DNA from: Pelagibacteraceae bacterium
GTDB lineage: Bacteria; Pseudomonadota; Alphaproteobacteria; HIMB59; GCA-002718135
NCBI GenBank assembly: GCA_018657885.1
Contig: JABHWG010000026.1
Span: forward strand, 1 to 32,454
DNA length: 32,454 bases
Direction of reading: 5' to 3'
Positions 16,950-31,021 of the stretch are shown piece after piece; positions within the stretch are counted from its first letter, which is position 1; each line of letters starts with the position of its first letter. Made by a program: the position numbers and the translations under genes. The notes under the pieces were generated by a model. It made no database searches. It was given only the letters and a program-made list of their open reading frames with translations, and was not told the DNA's origin.

Positions 16950-18320
16950 CTAAGAATGCCTTACTTTCTCTGGAATAATTCCTTTAGGTCTGTAACGTAA
17001 GATCAAAAGTAGTACCATTCCCATTAATAAATACCTAAAATACGGAACACTATCCAATAAATGTAAGCGAATAGCATTTTGTTGATCTAGTCCTGAGGTA
17101 AATAAGTTAATTAAAAAAGTAGTTATAGGGGCCACTTCAATCCATGAAAACCAAATAACAAAACCTCCAAATATTGCACCAAGATTATTACCGCTTCCTC
17201 CCACAATAACCATAATCCAAATAATAAAGGTAAAACGAAGTGGTCTGTATCCAGATGGTGTAAATAAACCATCTAACGTAACTAGCATTGCCCCAGCGAC
17301 ACCAACTATAGCTGCACCAATCACAAAGATGATTAAATGCTGTTTCACAATATCTTTTCCCATCGCATTTGCTGAGACTTCATTATCGCGAATAGCGCGC
17401 ATCATACGCCCCCAAGGAGATATTTGCGCTTTATTAGCAAAATAATAAATAACAATCATGACAGTGAAAAATAATATCGCATAATTTAGTTTCACAAATA
17501 AACTGGAGCTATCAATTATTAAATTATTTAGTATTTGTTGCTTTTGATCAGGATCTATAATTTGATTGAGTTTTGATGAGTTAAACCAAGTCACCATAGT
17601 GATAAACCAATCAGAAACTTGGAGATTAATCTCATAGGGCACAGGTCTTTTAAGGCCAATAACATTTTTAACACCTCTAGATAGCCATTCTTCATGTTTA
17701 AGAACACTAACAACAATCTCGGAGATACCAAGTGTGACGATTGCTAAATAATCAGAGCGTAATCCAAGTGCTACTTTTCCAATAACAAAGGCAACACCAC
17801 CGGCAAAAAAACCTCCTACAACCCATGAAAAGATAATAGGTAAATTAGCTCCACCCAAAAACCCCGCTAAAGCTGGATCAACTTCTTCAATTCTATCTGT
17901 CGCATTAAGAAAAAAATATCGAATGATGATTAAGCCAAAGAAAATTACCAAACCGTTTAACCAATATTGATGTGATTTTTTTTCTACTAATTTGGTAATA
18001 AAATATACAGTTGTTACTAATGCTATTAATAAAACAAAACTAATACCAAGTCCTGATCCACCAACGTGCCAGGCTTCTTTGACAGGTGGATACGATACCA
18101 ACACGGCTGCTAAACCTCCCATCGCTAAAAAACCCATTACACCAAAATTAATGACACCTGCATATCCCCATGAAATATTAACACCCATGGTCATGATAGC
18201 AGAGATGATACACATATTAAGAATAACTAAACTAACTGACCATCCTTGAATAAAACCAACTAAAATAAATAAGGACACCATAATAGATATTGCAATCCAC
18301 TCATATTTATCAAATCTCAT
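16950..18320 (-). CDS. livM: Branched-chain amino acid-type ABC transporter permease LivM
   Basis: LivM-type permease (NISWGYAGVINFGVMGFLAMGG; GRMMRAIRDNEVSANAMG). Confidence 0.92.
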   Translation of the reverse strand: MRFDKYEWIAISIMVSLFILVGFIQGWSVSLVILNMCIISAIMTMGVNISWGYAGVINFGVMGFLAMGGLAAVLVSYPPVKEAWHVGGSGLGISFVLLIALVTTVYFITKLVEKKSHQYWLNGLVIFFGLIIIRYFFLNATDRIEEVDPALAGFLGGANLPIIFSWVVGGFFAGGVAFVIGKVALGLRSDYLAIVTLGISEIVVSVLKHEEWLSRGVKNVIGLKRPVPYEINLQVSDWFITMVTWFNSSKLNQIIDPDQKQQILNNLIIDSSSLFVKLNYAILFFTVMIVIYYFANKAQISPWGRMMRAIRDNEVSANAMGKDIVKQHLIIFVIGAAIVGVAGAMLVTLDGLFTPSGYRPLRFTFIIWIMVIVGGSGNNLGAIFGGFVIWFSWIEVAPITTFLINLFTSGLDQQNAIRLHLLDSVPYFRYLLMGMVLLLILRYRPKGIIPEKVRHS

Positions 18321-19333
18321 TACAGAACCTTTCCTCTAAATATGCCTGAAGGTCTAATTAATAAAACAATCACTAGAATTGTAAAGGATACGGCAAATTT
18401 ATAATCTGTGGAGAGTAATTGTACTAGACTAGATGGCTCAAGACTCTCTGGCATTATATATTTAAAGAATTTTTTATATGCATAAGTGACCATGATTTCT
18501 GAAAAAGCTATAACATACCCACCTACCACTGCCCCAAAAGGACTGCCTATCCCTCCAACGATAGCAGAAGCAAATATCGGTAATACCAGATTTAAATAAA
18601 TGATAGGTTTATAACTTTTATCCAAGCCATATAACGTTCCAGCAACACAAGCTAATGTTCCTACAATTAACCACGTAATAAAAACAACACGGTCTGGATT
18701 GATCCCAGATAATAAAGCTAAATCTTCATTATCCGAAAACGCACGCATTGATTTTCCTGTTTTCGTTTTTTGCAAAAACCAAAAAGTAAATGTTAATAGT
18801 GCAATCGTAATGAAAATAGTAATAACTTGAGAAAATTTTAACGCCAATCCTTCATTTAATCCTGTCATCACTTTAAATTGTTTTGCTTTCATGATGAATT
18901 TTTGTCCATCAGAAAATTTAATAGTTTGGGTGCCAACGATAATCCTAATGATGGCATTGACTACAAACATAACACCAATAGAAACCATAGCTAATACAAC
19001 CGGGACACTTTTTTGTGTTCGGTAATATTTAAAAACAAATTTATCAGAGAGTAAACCCAGAACAATTGTAGCTAATATTCCAAATGGTAATGCTAGTAGC
19101 GCTGTTGGAAGGATACCTAAGCCAATATTCTGTGACTGAAAAAACCATGTGAATAATATTGTAATCATTGCTCCAAATGACATGAGTTCACCATGAGCAA
19201 AATTAGCAAATCTTAATATAGCGTAAACAAATGTTACACCCAAAGCTCCAAGAGCTAATTGAGAACCATACGTTAATCCAGGTATGATCACAAAATTCAG
19301 AAGAACAACGATAGCATTAATAAAATCAATCAA
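18320..19333 (-). CDS. livH: Branched-chain amino acid-type ABC transporter permease LivH
   Basis: GLTYGSQLALGALGVTFVYAILRFANFAHGELMSFGA; C-terminal IRPSGIFRGKVL. Confidence 0.93.
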   Translation of the reverse strand: MIDFINAIVVLLNFVIIPGLTYGSQLALGALGVTFVYAILRFANFAHGELMSFGAMITILFTWFFQSQNIGLGILPTALLALPFGILATIVLGLLSDKFVFKYYRTQKSVPVVLAMVSIGVMFVVNAIIRIIVGTQTIKFSDGQKFIMKAKQFKVMTGLNEGLALKFSQVITIFITIALLTFTFWFLQKTKTGKSMRAFSDNEDLALLSGINPDRVVFITWLIVGTLACVAGTLYGLDKSYKPIIYLNLVLPIFASAIVGGIGSPFGAVVGGYVIAFSEIMVTYAYKKFFKYIMPESLEPSSLVQLLSTDYKFAVSFTILVIVLLIRPSGIFRGKVL

Positions 19334-19334
19334 A

Positions 19335-20039
19335 CTAACCTCCTAAAAATGATTTTCTAACTTCAGGATTATTAAGTAATTCTTGGCCTGTACCCTCTCT
19401 ACTATTTTTACCATTAACTAATACATAGCCTCTATCTGCTATATTGAGAGCCTGTTTAGCGTTTTGCTCAACCATTAAAATTCCAACACCTGTTTTACCA
19501 ACTTCAATAATACGTGAGAACAATTCATCCATAACAATAGGGGAAACGCCAGCAGTTGGCTCATCTAACATTAAAATCGTGGGTTTCGTCATTAAAGCTC
19601 TTCCAAAAGCAACTTGCTGACGTTGACCACCTGATAATTCACCTGCATTTTGATTTCTTTTTTCTTTAAGAACAGGAAAGAGATTATAAATATCTTCAAT
19701 TGTATGATTAATATCATCTTTCCGTATAAATCCGCCCATCTCTAAATTTTCTTCCACACTCATTCCTGTAAAAACATTATGTGTCTGAGGGACAAAAGCG
19801 ATACCTAAATTAACACGGTCTTGAGGAAGCATTATAGAAATATCATCTTGAGCAAAACTCACCGATCCATCCGTTAATTTTAGCATTCCTAATAAAGCTT
19901 TCATAGCTGTTGATTTTCCTGCACCATTTGGTCCAACAATAACAGCAATTTCTCCTTGCTTGACTTCTAAGGTAATATTTTTAATAATATCCACACCACC
20001 GTATCCTGCTGTTAAATTATTACCAACTAAACTAATCAT
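19335..20039 (-). CDS. livF: ABC transporter ATP-binding protein LivF
   Basis: Walker A GPNGAGKST, signature LSGGQRQQ, Walker B ILMLDEPTAGVSP. Confidence 0.93.
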   Translation of the reverse strand: MISLVGNNLTAGYGGVDIIKNITLEVKQGEIAVIVGPNGAGKSTAMKALLGMLKLTDGSVSFAQDDISIMLPQDRVNLGIAFVPQTHNVFTGMSVEENLEMGGFIRKDDINHTIEDIYNLFPVLKEKRNQNAGELSGGQRQQVAFGRALMTKPTILMLDEPTAGVSPIVMDELFSRIIEVGKTGVGILMVEQNAKQALNIADRGYVLVNGKNSREGTGQELLNNPEVRKSFLGG

Positions 20040-20809
20040 TATTTTTTATTTTCTAACCCTCTACCTAAATATGCCTCAATAACATTTTCATTTGATTTGA
20101 CATCAGAAAATTTGCCTTCAAATAATACGCTGCCCTCTGCCATTACTATGACAGGATCGCAAATTTTTTCTATTAAATCCATGTCATGCTCAATAACAAA
20201 AAAAGTATAATTTCTTTCTTTATTTAATCTTAATATAACATCAGAAATTTCATTAAGAAGAGTTCTATTAACACCAGCTCCAACTTCATCTAATAAAACT
20301 AATTGGGCATCAACCATCATAGTTCTACCAAGTTCTAAAAGTTTTTTTTGTCCACCAGATAAATTTCCAGCTATCTCTTGTGTTAAATGTGTTAAATTTA
20401 GAAAATCAATAACTTCAATCGCTTTAACTCTTATTTCCTCTTCTTGATTCTTTACTGATTGATCAGCAAATAAAGCAAACATTAATTTTTCACCACGTTG
20501 ATTCCCAGGAACCATCATTAAATTTTCTAAAACAGTAAGAGATGTAAATTCATGAGCTATCTGAAAAGTTCTTAAGACACCCATATTAAATAATTCATGA
20601 GGTTTTAATCTAGCAATATTTTTTTCCTCTAAAAAAATTTCCCCATTATTGGGTGTATAAAGTCCAGCAATCGTATTAAATAAGGTAGTTTTTCCAGCTC
20701 CATTTGGTCCAATTAAACCAGTAATAGAGCCTTTTTGTACATTGAGATTAACGTTATTAACTGCCTTTAAGCCTCCAAAATATTTATGTAAGTTTTTAAC
20801 TTTAAGCAT
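20039..20809 (-). CDS. livG: ABC transporter ATP-binding protein LivG
   Basis: Walker A GPNGAGKTT, LSGGQKKLLELGR, LVLLDEVGAGVN. Confidence 0.93.
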   Translation of the reverse strand: MLKVKNLHKYFGGLKAVNNVNLNVQKGSITGLIGPNGAGKTTLFNTIAGLYTPNNGEIFLEEKNIARLKPHELFNMGVLRTFQIAHEFTSLTVLENLMMVPGNQRGEKLMFALFADQSVKNQEEEIRVKAIEVIDFLNLTHLTQEIAGNLSGGQKKLLELGRTMMVDAQLVLLDEVGAGVNRTLLNEISDVILRLNKERNYTFFVIEHDMDLIEKICDPVIVMAEGSVLFEGKFSDVKSNENVIEAYLGRGLENKK

Positions 20810-21902
20810 TATTAAATTTTTTTAAATTATAATTGAGTTCAACGTTTAGTACTAATCCTATGGATATCATTATTGATAACATTACTGATCCGCCATAAGA
20901 AATTAGAGGTAAAGGTATTCCAACTACGGGCATTAACCCTGATACCATAGCTATATTCATAAAAACATAAATAAATATATTTGACGCAACTCCAAGAGCT
21001 ATAATTCTTCCAAAAACATGAAAGCATTTGATGCTAATAAAATAACAAACTCCGATTAATAAAATAAAAAGAAAAATTATAAATATAGTTCCAAGAAAGC
21101 CAAACTCTTCTCCAATAAGAGTGAATATAAAGTCAGTTTGTTTTTCTGGGAGGTATTCAAGATAAGATTGTGTTCCCTGTAAAAAACCTTTACCTGTTCC
21201 TCCACCTGATCCTAGTGCTATTTTTGATTGAATAAGCTGATAGCCTTTGCCAAGTGGATCTGACTCTGGATCTAGAAATGAAATTACTCTATCTCTCTGA
21301 TATGGCTTAATAAATCGTAAAAAAAGAGGTATGGAGATTATTATTACAGTAAAACCTAATAGAAATTTCCACAACCTAATACCTGCTAAAAAAAGAATAA
21401 AAATACCTAATATTAAAATACTTAATGATGTTCCTAAATCTGGTTGAATCACAACAAATATGAAAGGAATAGTTAATATTAAAAAAGGAAAAAATAAAAA
21501 ACTAATCTTTTTAATATTTTCAAATTTTAGATCATGATAAAATTTTGCTAAAGCTAAAATAATAGTAACCTTAACAAGCTCAGATGGCTGAATACTAAAA
21601 CCAAATATTTTTATCCATCGTGTAGCTCCTTTTCCAAGTACACCAATAATTTCTACTGAGATTAATAAAACTAAACTTAAAATAAATAATAGATAGGAGT
21701 ATTTATAAATAATTTTTATATCAATCACACTAATTATTACTGCCATTATTAAAAAAATATAAAATCTTATTAAATGTCTCGATGTCCAGGGCTGATATGA
21801 ACCCTCAGCTGCTGAATATAGTCCTGCGGCACCTATAAAAGATAAAAGAATAAGTAAAAAAATAAGTAGATAATTTAAATTTTTGATTTTTTCTATAATC
21901 AT
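20802..21902 (-). CDS. rodA: Rod shape-determining peptidoglycan glycosyltransferase RodA
   Basis: SEDS protein: ATRWIKIFGFSIQPSELVK, EEFGFLGTIFI, GIPLPLISYGGSVML. Confidence 0.95.
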   Translation of the reverse strand: MIIEKIKNLNYLLIFLLILLSFIGAAGLYSAAEGSYQPWTSRHLIRFYIFLIMAVIISVIDIKIIYKYSYLLFILSLVLLISVEIIGVLGKGATRWIKIFGFSIQPSELVKVTIILALAKFYHDLKFENIKKISFLFFPFLILTIPFIFVVIQPDLGTSLSILILGIFILFLAGIRLWKFLLGFTVIIISIPLFLRFIKPYQRDRVISFLDPESDPLGKGYQLIQSKIALGSGGGTGKGFLQGTQSYLEYLPEKQTDFIFTLIGEEFGFLGTIFIIFLFILLIGVCYFISIKCFHVFGRIIALGVASNIFIYVFMNIAMVSGLMPVVGIPLPLISYGGSVMLSIMISIGLVLNVELNYNLKKFNNA

Positions 21903-23698
21903 ATCTTATTATTATAAATGTACTTAAATATCTGACTAGCAATTGGAGCAGCAGTTGATGCCCCTGAGCCACCGTGTTCAATAACTACTGATATTGCAAA
22001 TTTAGGATTATCAAAAGGCATATAACCAACAAATAATGCATGGTCTCTACTTTTCCATTCTTTTTCTTTTTTTCGAAAATCATCACTTTCTCTTTCAGAT
22101 AAAGAAATTCGTTTAACTTGAGATGTTCCGGTTTTACCTGCAAATTTTACATCTTCTAATCTTGATTTGTAAGCAGTTCCTTTATTTTCGTTAACAACTT
22201 TATACATAGCTTCTTTAATTATTTTAATTTCATTGGAATATTTAGTGTTTACTTTAAAATTTGATCTCTGATTTTTTAATATTGATGGTTTAATCATTTT
22301 ACCATTAGAGGCTATAATTGACGTCATTACGGCTAACTGTAAGGGATTAGTTAAAACAAAACCTTGCCCAATAGCTGAAATAAGTGTCTCACCAGGGTAC
22401 CAACTTTCATCCATTCTATTTTTTTTCCAAGATTTATTAGGAATAATACCTTTTTTTTGATTAGGCATTGAGATATCATATGATTGACCAAGTCCAAAAT
22501 CTAATGCCACTTCAGCTATTTTGTCTATTCCTACTTTTTTAGATATTTCATAAAAGAATACATCACAGGATTGCTTAATAGCATCAGTAACATTCATTTT
22601 GCCATGTCCATTAGTTTTCCAACAATGATACAATCTATTTCCAAATTTAATTTTACCTCTACAAGTATGTGTTGTATTTGAATTTATTAAACCATGTTTT
22701 AGTGCCGCAATTGCCACTATCATTTTAAAAGTTGATCCAGGAGAGTATAGACCTTGTATACTTCTATTTGTAAGCGGGGATAAAGAGTTAGTAAGAATAC
22801 TTTCCCAATATAACTTATTAGGTTTTTTAACTATCTGATTAGGATCATATGTTGGTGTTGATATCATACATAAAATTTCAGCAGTTTTAATATTAATGAT
22901 ATTTATGGAACCAGCTTTATAAGATTTTAATAAATTGTATGCATATTCTTGTAATCTCAAATCAATAGATAAAAATATTTCATCCCCTTTTATGCTATCA
23001 ACTTTTGAAATTTCTCTTATTATTCTCCCATTTGAATTAACCTCAATTTCTCTTTGACCCGGTTTACCAACAAGGGTCGGGTTATAAGATTTTTCTAAAC
23101 CTTCCTTTCCTATATCCAAATTTGGCATTTTGGAAATAAAAGGCAAAGAAAGTTCTTTTTGATTAGGTTTACTTATGTATCCAAGTAAATGAGAAAAAAT
23201 TTCTTTATAAGGATATACTCTTAAGTAGTCTTCAGCGATAAAAATTCCTTGTAAACTATATTTATTTGACTCTACTTTTTCTAAGACTGACCAAGTAATA
23301 TTTTCAAAAATTTTAATTTTTTCAAACTTTCTTACTTTTGAGCTTAAATCAATAATTTTTCTTCTTTTTTCAAAATCTATTTCAACAAACTTTGAGAGTG
23401 AATTTAAGGTATTATTAATAGATTTTGTATTTTCAGGAATTAAATATAAATCGAATACTTTTTCATTTGTTGCAATTATATTGTTATTTCTATCAAAAAT
23501 CTTTCCTCTGGTTGGAAAAATAATTTCAAGATCAATCTGATTTTTTTTTGATAATGTTTTATATTTTGATGAATTTTTAATCTGTATATCGTACAATCTC
23601 CACCCTAATGTTGAAAATAAAGATAACTTCAAAAGAAATAAAATAAAAGTTCTTCTATTGTAGGTACTAACCTGTTTTTTTTGCTCAGAATAAAACAC
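21899..23698 (-). CDS. mrdA: Penicillin-binding protein 2
   Basis: PBP dimerization domain (RGKIFDRNNNIIATN), active-site SPGSTFKM, QSCDVFFYE, KTGTSQ. Confidence 0.95.
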   Translation of the reverse strand: MFYSEQKKQVSTYNRRTFILFLLKLSLFSTLGWRLYDIQIKNSSKYKTLSKKNQIDLEIIFPTRGKIFDRNNNIIATNEKVFDLYLIPENTKSINNTLNSLSKFVEIDFEKRRKIIDLSSKVRKFEKIKIFENITWSVLEKVESNKYSLQGIFIAEDYLRVYPYKEIFSHLLGYISKPNQKELSLPFISKMPNLDIGKEGLEKSYNPTLVGKPGQREIEVNSNGRIIREISKVDSIKGDEIFLSIDLRLQEYAYNLLKSYKAGSINIINIKTAEILCMISTPTYDPNQIVKKPNKLYWESILTNSLSPLTNRSIQGLYSPGSTFKMIVAIAALKHGLINSNTTHTCRGKIKFGNRLYHCWKTNGHGKMNVTDAIKQSCDVFFYEISKKVGIDKIAEVALDFGLGQSYDISMPNQKKGIIPNKSWKKNRMDESWYPGETLISAIGQGFVLTNPLQLAVMTSIIASNGKMIKPSILKNQRSNFKVNTKYSNEIKIIKEAMYKVVNENKGTAYKSRLEDVKFAGKTGTSQVKRISLSERESDDFRKKEKEWKSRDHALFVGYMPFDNPKFAISVVIEHGGSGASTAAPIASQIFKYIYNNKI

Positions 23699-24186
23699 TA
23701 TAACTTATCTATTCTAGAAAATAACAATAGAGAAGGTAAAAAAATAGCAATAGTTGTTATAATTAACCAACCTAAATCATCAAATTTAAAAGGGTAGTTA
23801 AATAGAATTTTTGCAAGCAACGATTCCTCAATGAACATGATAAGTATGCTAAAAAAAATTATATATGAAATTTTATTTGAAGAAAAATTTAATAAATATT
23901 TTTTAGTAAAATAAAATAAAAGAATAAATGATAAAAAAGAAATCAAGTGAGGAGAAATATAATTTATTAAAAAAAAATCTAATAAAACACCATAAGTAAA
24001 AAAAATAAAAAAAAGAATAAAACTAAAATAATAAAATACTAAATAAATTAATGTTAAATGAAAAAAAACATATGCTACATAATTAATAAACTTCAGATCA
24101 TTAAAGTGATTAACACTAATACAAAATAAAATAAAAAGTATGATGTGATATATTATTGTCTTACTACTAAGTAGCTTTAGTGACAT
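23698..24186 (-). CDS. mreD: Rod shape-determining protein MreD
   Basis: Small multi-TM protein located between mreC and mrdA; assignment rests partly on synteny. Confidence 0.82.
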   Translation of the reverse strand: MSLKLLSSKTIIYHIILFILFCISVNHFNDLKFINYVAYVFFHLTLIYLVFYYFSFILFFIFFTYGVLLDFFLINYISPHLISFLSFILLFYFTKKYLLNFSSNKISYIIFFSILIMFIEESLLAKILFNYPFKFDDLGWLIITTIAIFLPSLLLFSRIDKL

Positions 24187-25007
24187 TATCTATTTTCAAC
24201 AACTTGCACGTAATTAATATTTTTAAAATCAACAAAAGGTAACACATAAAATTTATATTTGGTTTTTTTAACAATTTTTCCTACCAAAATATCAGATGGA
24301 AAAATTTGAGCACTTCCACTAGTTACAACTAAATCACCAATTGAAGGTAACTGATCCTCTTTATTAAATATACTTACCAAATGAACGCCGTCATCAGCTC
24401 CTTGAAGAAGTGAGTAATTTTGATTTGAAATAGTTTTTACTGAAATAGATGAGTTATGATCAGTTAACAAAAGAACCCTAGAGTTATTAATAGAAGTATC
24501 GACTGTTCTCCCTACTAATCCTCTATGATTAACAACTGCCATGTTGTTTATAACACCATCTTTAAGGCCTGCATTAATATTAATCATCTTAGAAAACATA
24601 AAAGCACTTTTAGTTATAAGAGAAGCAGTCTTAACTAGTGCTAAATTATTATCAGTGGCATTAAGTAATTTTTTAAAAACTTTATTTTCCGAACTATTTT
24701 GAATTGCTAAAGTTTGCCATTTCTTCAATCGCATAATTTCTTCTTTAAGAATAGTATTTTCAGTTTTTAAATTTTTAAATTCATTAAATTGTGTTTTAAT
24801 GCCAGATATTATATTTATAGGCGCTACTACAAAAGAAGTAATCGGATGAATATAATTATTTGAAATCACCTTAAACTTGTTAACAAGAAAATAATCAGAT
24901 TTAGAAAAAAAAATTAATAAAAAAGATAATAAAAAAATAATCGATAAAGATAAATTTTTTAAAAAATTTGATCGTGATATTGCTTTAACTTTAAAAGATA
25001 GAGCCAT
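24186..25007 (-). CDS. mreC: Rod shape-determining protein MreC
   Basis: N-terminal TM, coiled coil, MreC beta domain (MININAGLKDGVINNMAVVNHRGLVGRTV). Confidence 0.93.
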   Translation of the reverse strand: MALSFKVKAISRSNFLKNLSLSIIFLLSFLLIFFSKSDYFLVNKFKVISNNYIHPITSFVVAPINIISGIKTQFNEFKNLKTENTILKEEIMRLKKWQTLAIQNSSENKVFKKLLNATDNNLALVKTASLITKSAFMFSKMININAGLKDGVINNMAVVNHRGLVGRTVDTSINNSRVLLLTDHNSSISVKTISNQNYSLLQGADDGVHLVSIFNKEDQLPSIGDLVVTSGSAQIFPSDILVGKIVKKTKYKFYVLPFVDFKNINYVQVVENR

Positions 25008-25012
25008 AAAAT

Positions 25013-26059
<1,047 letters not shown>

Positions 26060-27616
26060 TTATACTCCTTCTATTTTGATTTCGGCAGACTTTTTTACAA
26101 TCGATTTAGTTTTTTTAAATACCAACCTGTTTAAAGCACTTATATAGGCTTTTGCTGATGCAACTATAATATCTGGATCACTTCCTTTTGCTTGTGATGA
26201 TAAATCATCATCCTCCAAGCGAACTGTTACCTCACCTTGAGCATCAGTTCCTGCAGTAATAGCATGAACCTGAAATAATTTTAAACGAAAATCTGTTTTA
26301 GTTATTTCTTTAATAGCATTAAATGTAGCATCTACTGGACCATTACCTTGGCTTATATTCTGCTTTTTTTTATCATCCATAATTAAATTTAATTTAGCTT
26401 CATGCTTTAATAAAGAGCCTGCATTAACTTCTAATGATACAAATTTAATATGTTCATCGTATGTCAGTGTTCTCTCACCTGCTAAGGCTATTAAATCTTC
26501 TTCAAATATTTCTTTTTTCTTATCAGCCAAATCTTTAAAGCGTCCAAAAAGCTCCATTAAAGTGTTATCACCAAAATCATATCCTAATTCTTTTAATTTT
26601 TCAGAGAAAGCATGTTTTCCAGAATGCTTTCCCAAGACTAATGAAGATTTGTTAAGACCAACAGACTCTGGTGTCATAATTTCATATGTTTCTGCATTCT
26701 TTAACATACCATCTTGATGAATACCTGCTTCATGCGCAAAAGCATTAGCTCCCACTATTGCCTTATTAGGCTGAACAGTAAAACCAGTAATTGACGATAC
26801 CAATCTTGATGCTTTTGTAATGAATTCTGACTTAACATTTGTGTGAAATGGAATTAAATCTTTTTTTACTTTTAAAGTCATTACTACTTCTTCTAAAGCT
26901 GCATTACCTGCTCTTTCTCCAAGTCCATTAATTGTACACTCAACCTGTCTTGCACCCTCTTGTATTGCAGATACGCTGTTAGCAACTGCTAATCCAAGAT
27001 CATTATGAGTATGTGTTGATAATATTGCTTTATCTATATTAGGCACATTATTTCTTACAAACTTAAAAATTGAACCAAACTCTGAAGGTAAAGTAAATCC
27101 AACTGTATCAGGAATATTTATTGTCGAAGCACCAGACGAAATAGCAAGCTCAATACATCTGTAAAGAAAGTCTAGATCAGATCTTCCTCCATCCTCACAG
27201 CTCCATTCAATATTATCACATAAATTTCTAGCATGAGTTACAGTATATTTAATTAACTCTAAAACCTCTTCTTCAGTTTTCATTAGTTTAAATTTCATAT
27301 GAATAGGACTAGTGGCTATAAAAGTATGAATTCTCGGCGACTTAGCATGTTTTACTGCTTCCCATGCTCTATCAATATCCGAAATTTTTGCTCGAGCAAG
27401 ACCAGCAATTGTTGAGTTTTTTATATTTTTACTAATTTCTGAGACAGCTTCAAAATCTCCATTTGAAGCAATTGGAAAACCTGCCTCAATAATATCAACT
27501 TGCATTTCTTCCAAAAGTTGAGCAATTTGCATCTTTTCATCAAGATTCATAGTTGCACCAGGAGATTGCTCTCCATCTCTCAGTGTTGTGTCAAAAATAT
27601 ATACTCTATCACTCAT
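26060..27616 (-). CDS. leuA: 2-isopropylmalate synthase
   Basis: FDTTLRDGEQSPGATMN; STHTHNDLGLAVANS; LeuA dimer domain at C-terminus. Confidence 0.97.
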   Translation of the reverse strand: MSDRVYIFDTTLRDGEQSPGATMNLDEKMQIAQLLEEMQVDIIEAGFPIASNGDFEAVSEISKNIKNSTIAGLARAKISDIDRAWEAVKHAKSPRIHTFIATSPIHMKFKLMKTEEEVLELIKYTVTHARNLCDNIEWSCEDGGRSDLDFLYRCIELAISSGASTINIPDTVGFTLPSEFGSIFKFVRNNVPNIDKAILSTHTHNDLGLAVANSVSAIQEGARQVECTINGLGERAGNAALEEVVMTLKVKKDLIPFHTNVKSEFITKASRLVSSITGFTVQPNKAIVGANAFAHEAGIHQDGMLKNAETYEIMTPESVGLNKSSLVLGKHSGKHAFSEKLKELGYDFGDNTLMELFGRFKDLADKKKEIFEEDLIALAGERTLTYDEHIKFVSLEVNAGSLLKHEAKLNLIMDDKKKQNISQGNGPVDATFNAIKEITKTDFRLKLFQVHAITAGTDAQGEVTVRLEDDDLSSQAKGSDPDIIVASAKAYISALNRLVFKKTKSIVKKSAEIKIEGV

Positions 27617-27687
27617 TTTGAATACTTATATACTAATATTTAATAGTTTAAAATTAATGACTTTTTAACCAAAGATACTCTGCATTT

Positions 27688-29248
<1,561 letters not shown>

Positions 29249-29249
<1 letters not shown>

Positions 29250-31021
29250 TACACTAAAACTTTCCCTTTTTCTGCAGCTTCCCTATCTTGTTTTTGATCT
29301 TTGCTTAGAACCATCTCATTATGAGCAGAACCACTCTGTATCATAGGGAAACAGTTCTCTTCCTTGCTTATCCATATGTCTGCAATAACTGTTTTATCAG
29401 TATTAATCATTTCATTAATAACATTATCTAAGTCTTCTGGTTTTTTTGCACGTAAACCAACTGCTTTATAACTTTCTGCTAGTTTAACAAAATCTGGTAA
29501 ACTATCAGTATAGCTTTCAGAATATCGACCACCATGTAAAAGTTCCTGCCATTGTCTTACCATTCCCATATATTCATTGTTAAGGATAAAAATTTTAACA
29601 GGCAGTCTATATTGAACAGCAGTACTCATTTCTTGAATATTCATTAAAATTGATGCATCTCCAGCAATATCTACAACTAGAGCATCTGGATTTGCAATTT
29701 GCGCACCTATAGCAGCTGGAAATCCATAACCCATTGTCCCTAAACCACCTGAAGTAAGCCATCTATTTGGTTTTTCAAATTTATAATATTGTGCAGCCCA
29801 CATCTGATGTTGTCCTACCTCAGTAGTAATAAATGTTTTTTTATTTTTAGTTAATTCATATAATCTTTGAATTGCATATTGGGGCTTAATTTCTTTTTCA
29901 TTATTTATAAAATGTAAACAATCTATTTTTTTCCAATTATTAATTTGATCCCACCATAATTTAATGTCTGTTTGATTTATTTTTAAATTTTTTTTCTTCC
30001 ATATCTTAATAATTTCTGTCAAAACATTCGTCACATCACCAACCACTGGAACATCTACATTTATCGTTTTATTAATATTGCTTTCATCGATATCAATATG
30101 AATTTTTTTTGAATTTGGAGAAAATGCGTCTAATCTTCCTGTAACTCTATCATCAAAACGTGCGCCAATATTAATCATTATATCACAATCATGCATTGCC
30201 ATATTTGCTTCGTACATCCCGTGCATTCCAAGCATTCCAAGAGAGTTTTGATGCGAAGATCCTAAAACACCAAGGCCCATAAGCGTCATGGTAGCAGGTG
30301 CTCCTGTCATTTCAACAAATTGTGTAACTAGTTCAGAGGCTTTGGGACCAGAATTAATACAACCACCACCTATATAAAAAATAGGTTTTTTAGCTTTGGA
30401 AATTAAATCAACTACTTCATTTATTTTTTCATTATTATTAAATATTCTTGGCTCAAATAATCTGTGAGATGGTATAATTATATTTTCTTTTTTTGTATAA
30501 TTTCCATTTGCAAATTGCACATCTTTAGGAATATCTACTAAGACAGGGCCAGGTCTTCCGTTTTGAGCAATTACAAATGCTTCATGAAAAACTGGAGAGA
30601 GTTTATTGGGATCTTTAACAAGATAATTATGTTTAGTGCAAGGTCTAGTTATACCTGTTGTATCACACTCTTGAAATGCATCACTACCAATTAAATGCTG
30701 AGGTACTTGACCGGTAATACACACGATTGGTATGCTATCCATCAAGGCATCTGTTAATCCAGTAACAACATTTGTTGCTCCAGGCCCCGATGTAACTAAC
30801 ACAACACCAACTTTGCCAGTTGAGCGAGCATAACCTTCTGCAGCATGTATTGCTCCGCCTTCTTGTCTAACTAAAACATGCTTAATGGAATTTTGTTTAA
30901 ACAAGGTATCATATATGGGTAAAACAGCACCACCAGGGTAACCAAAGACCACCTCAACACTTTGATCTACAAGTGATTGTAATACTATTTCAGCGCCTGT
31001 CATTTCTTGTTTCATTGCCAT
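29249..31021 (-). CDS. ilvB: Acetolactate synthase large subunit
   Basis: ThDP enzyme: VFGYPGGAVLPIYD, HAAEGYARSTGKVGVVLVTSGPGATN, GDASILMNIQEMSTA. Confidence 0.97.

Noticed and set aside
17992-18249. 85-aa plus-strand ORF inside livM
   Set aside because: Antisense shadow ORF.
16950-18320. LivM longer than usual, with an extra loop around residues 215-290
   Set aside because: Large insertions of this type occur in some alphaproteobacterial LivM-like permeases; not evidently novel without alignment.
27617-27687. Imperfect ATCAAAGA/TCTTTGGT inverted repeat between ilvC and leuA
   Set aside because: Long loop, A/T-rich, one G-U pair, no U tract; cannot be distinguished from chance.
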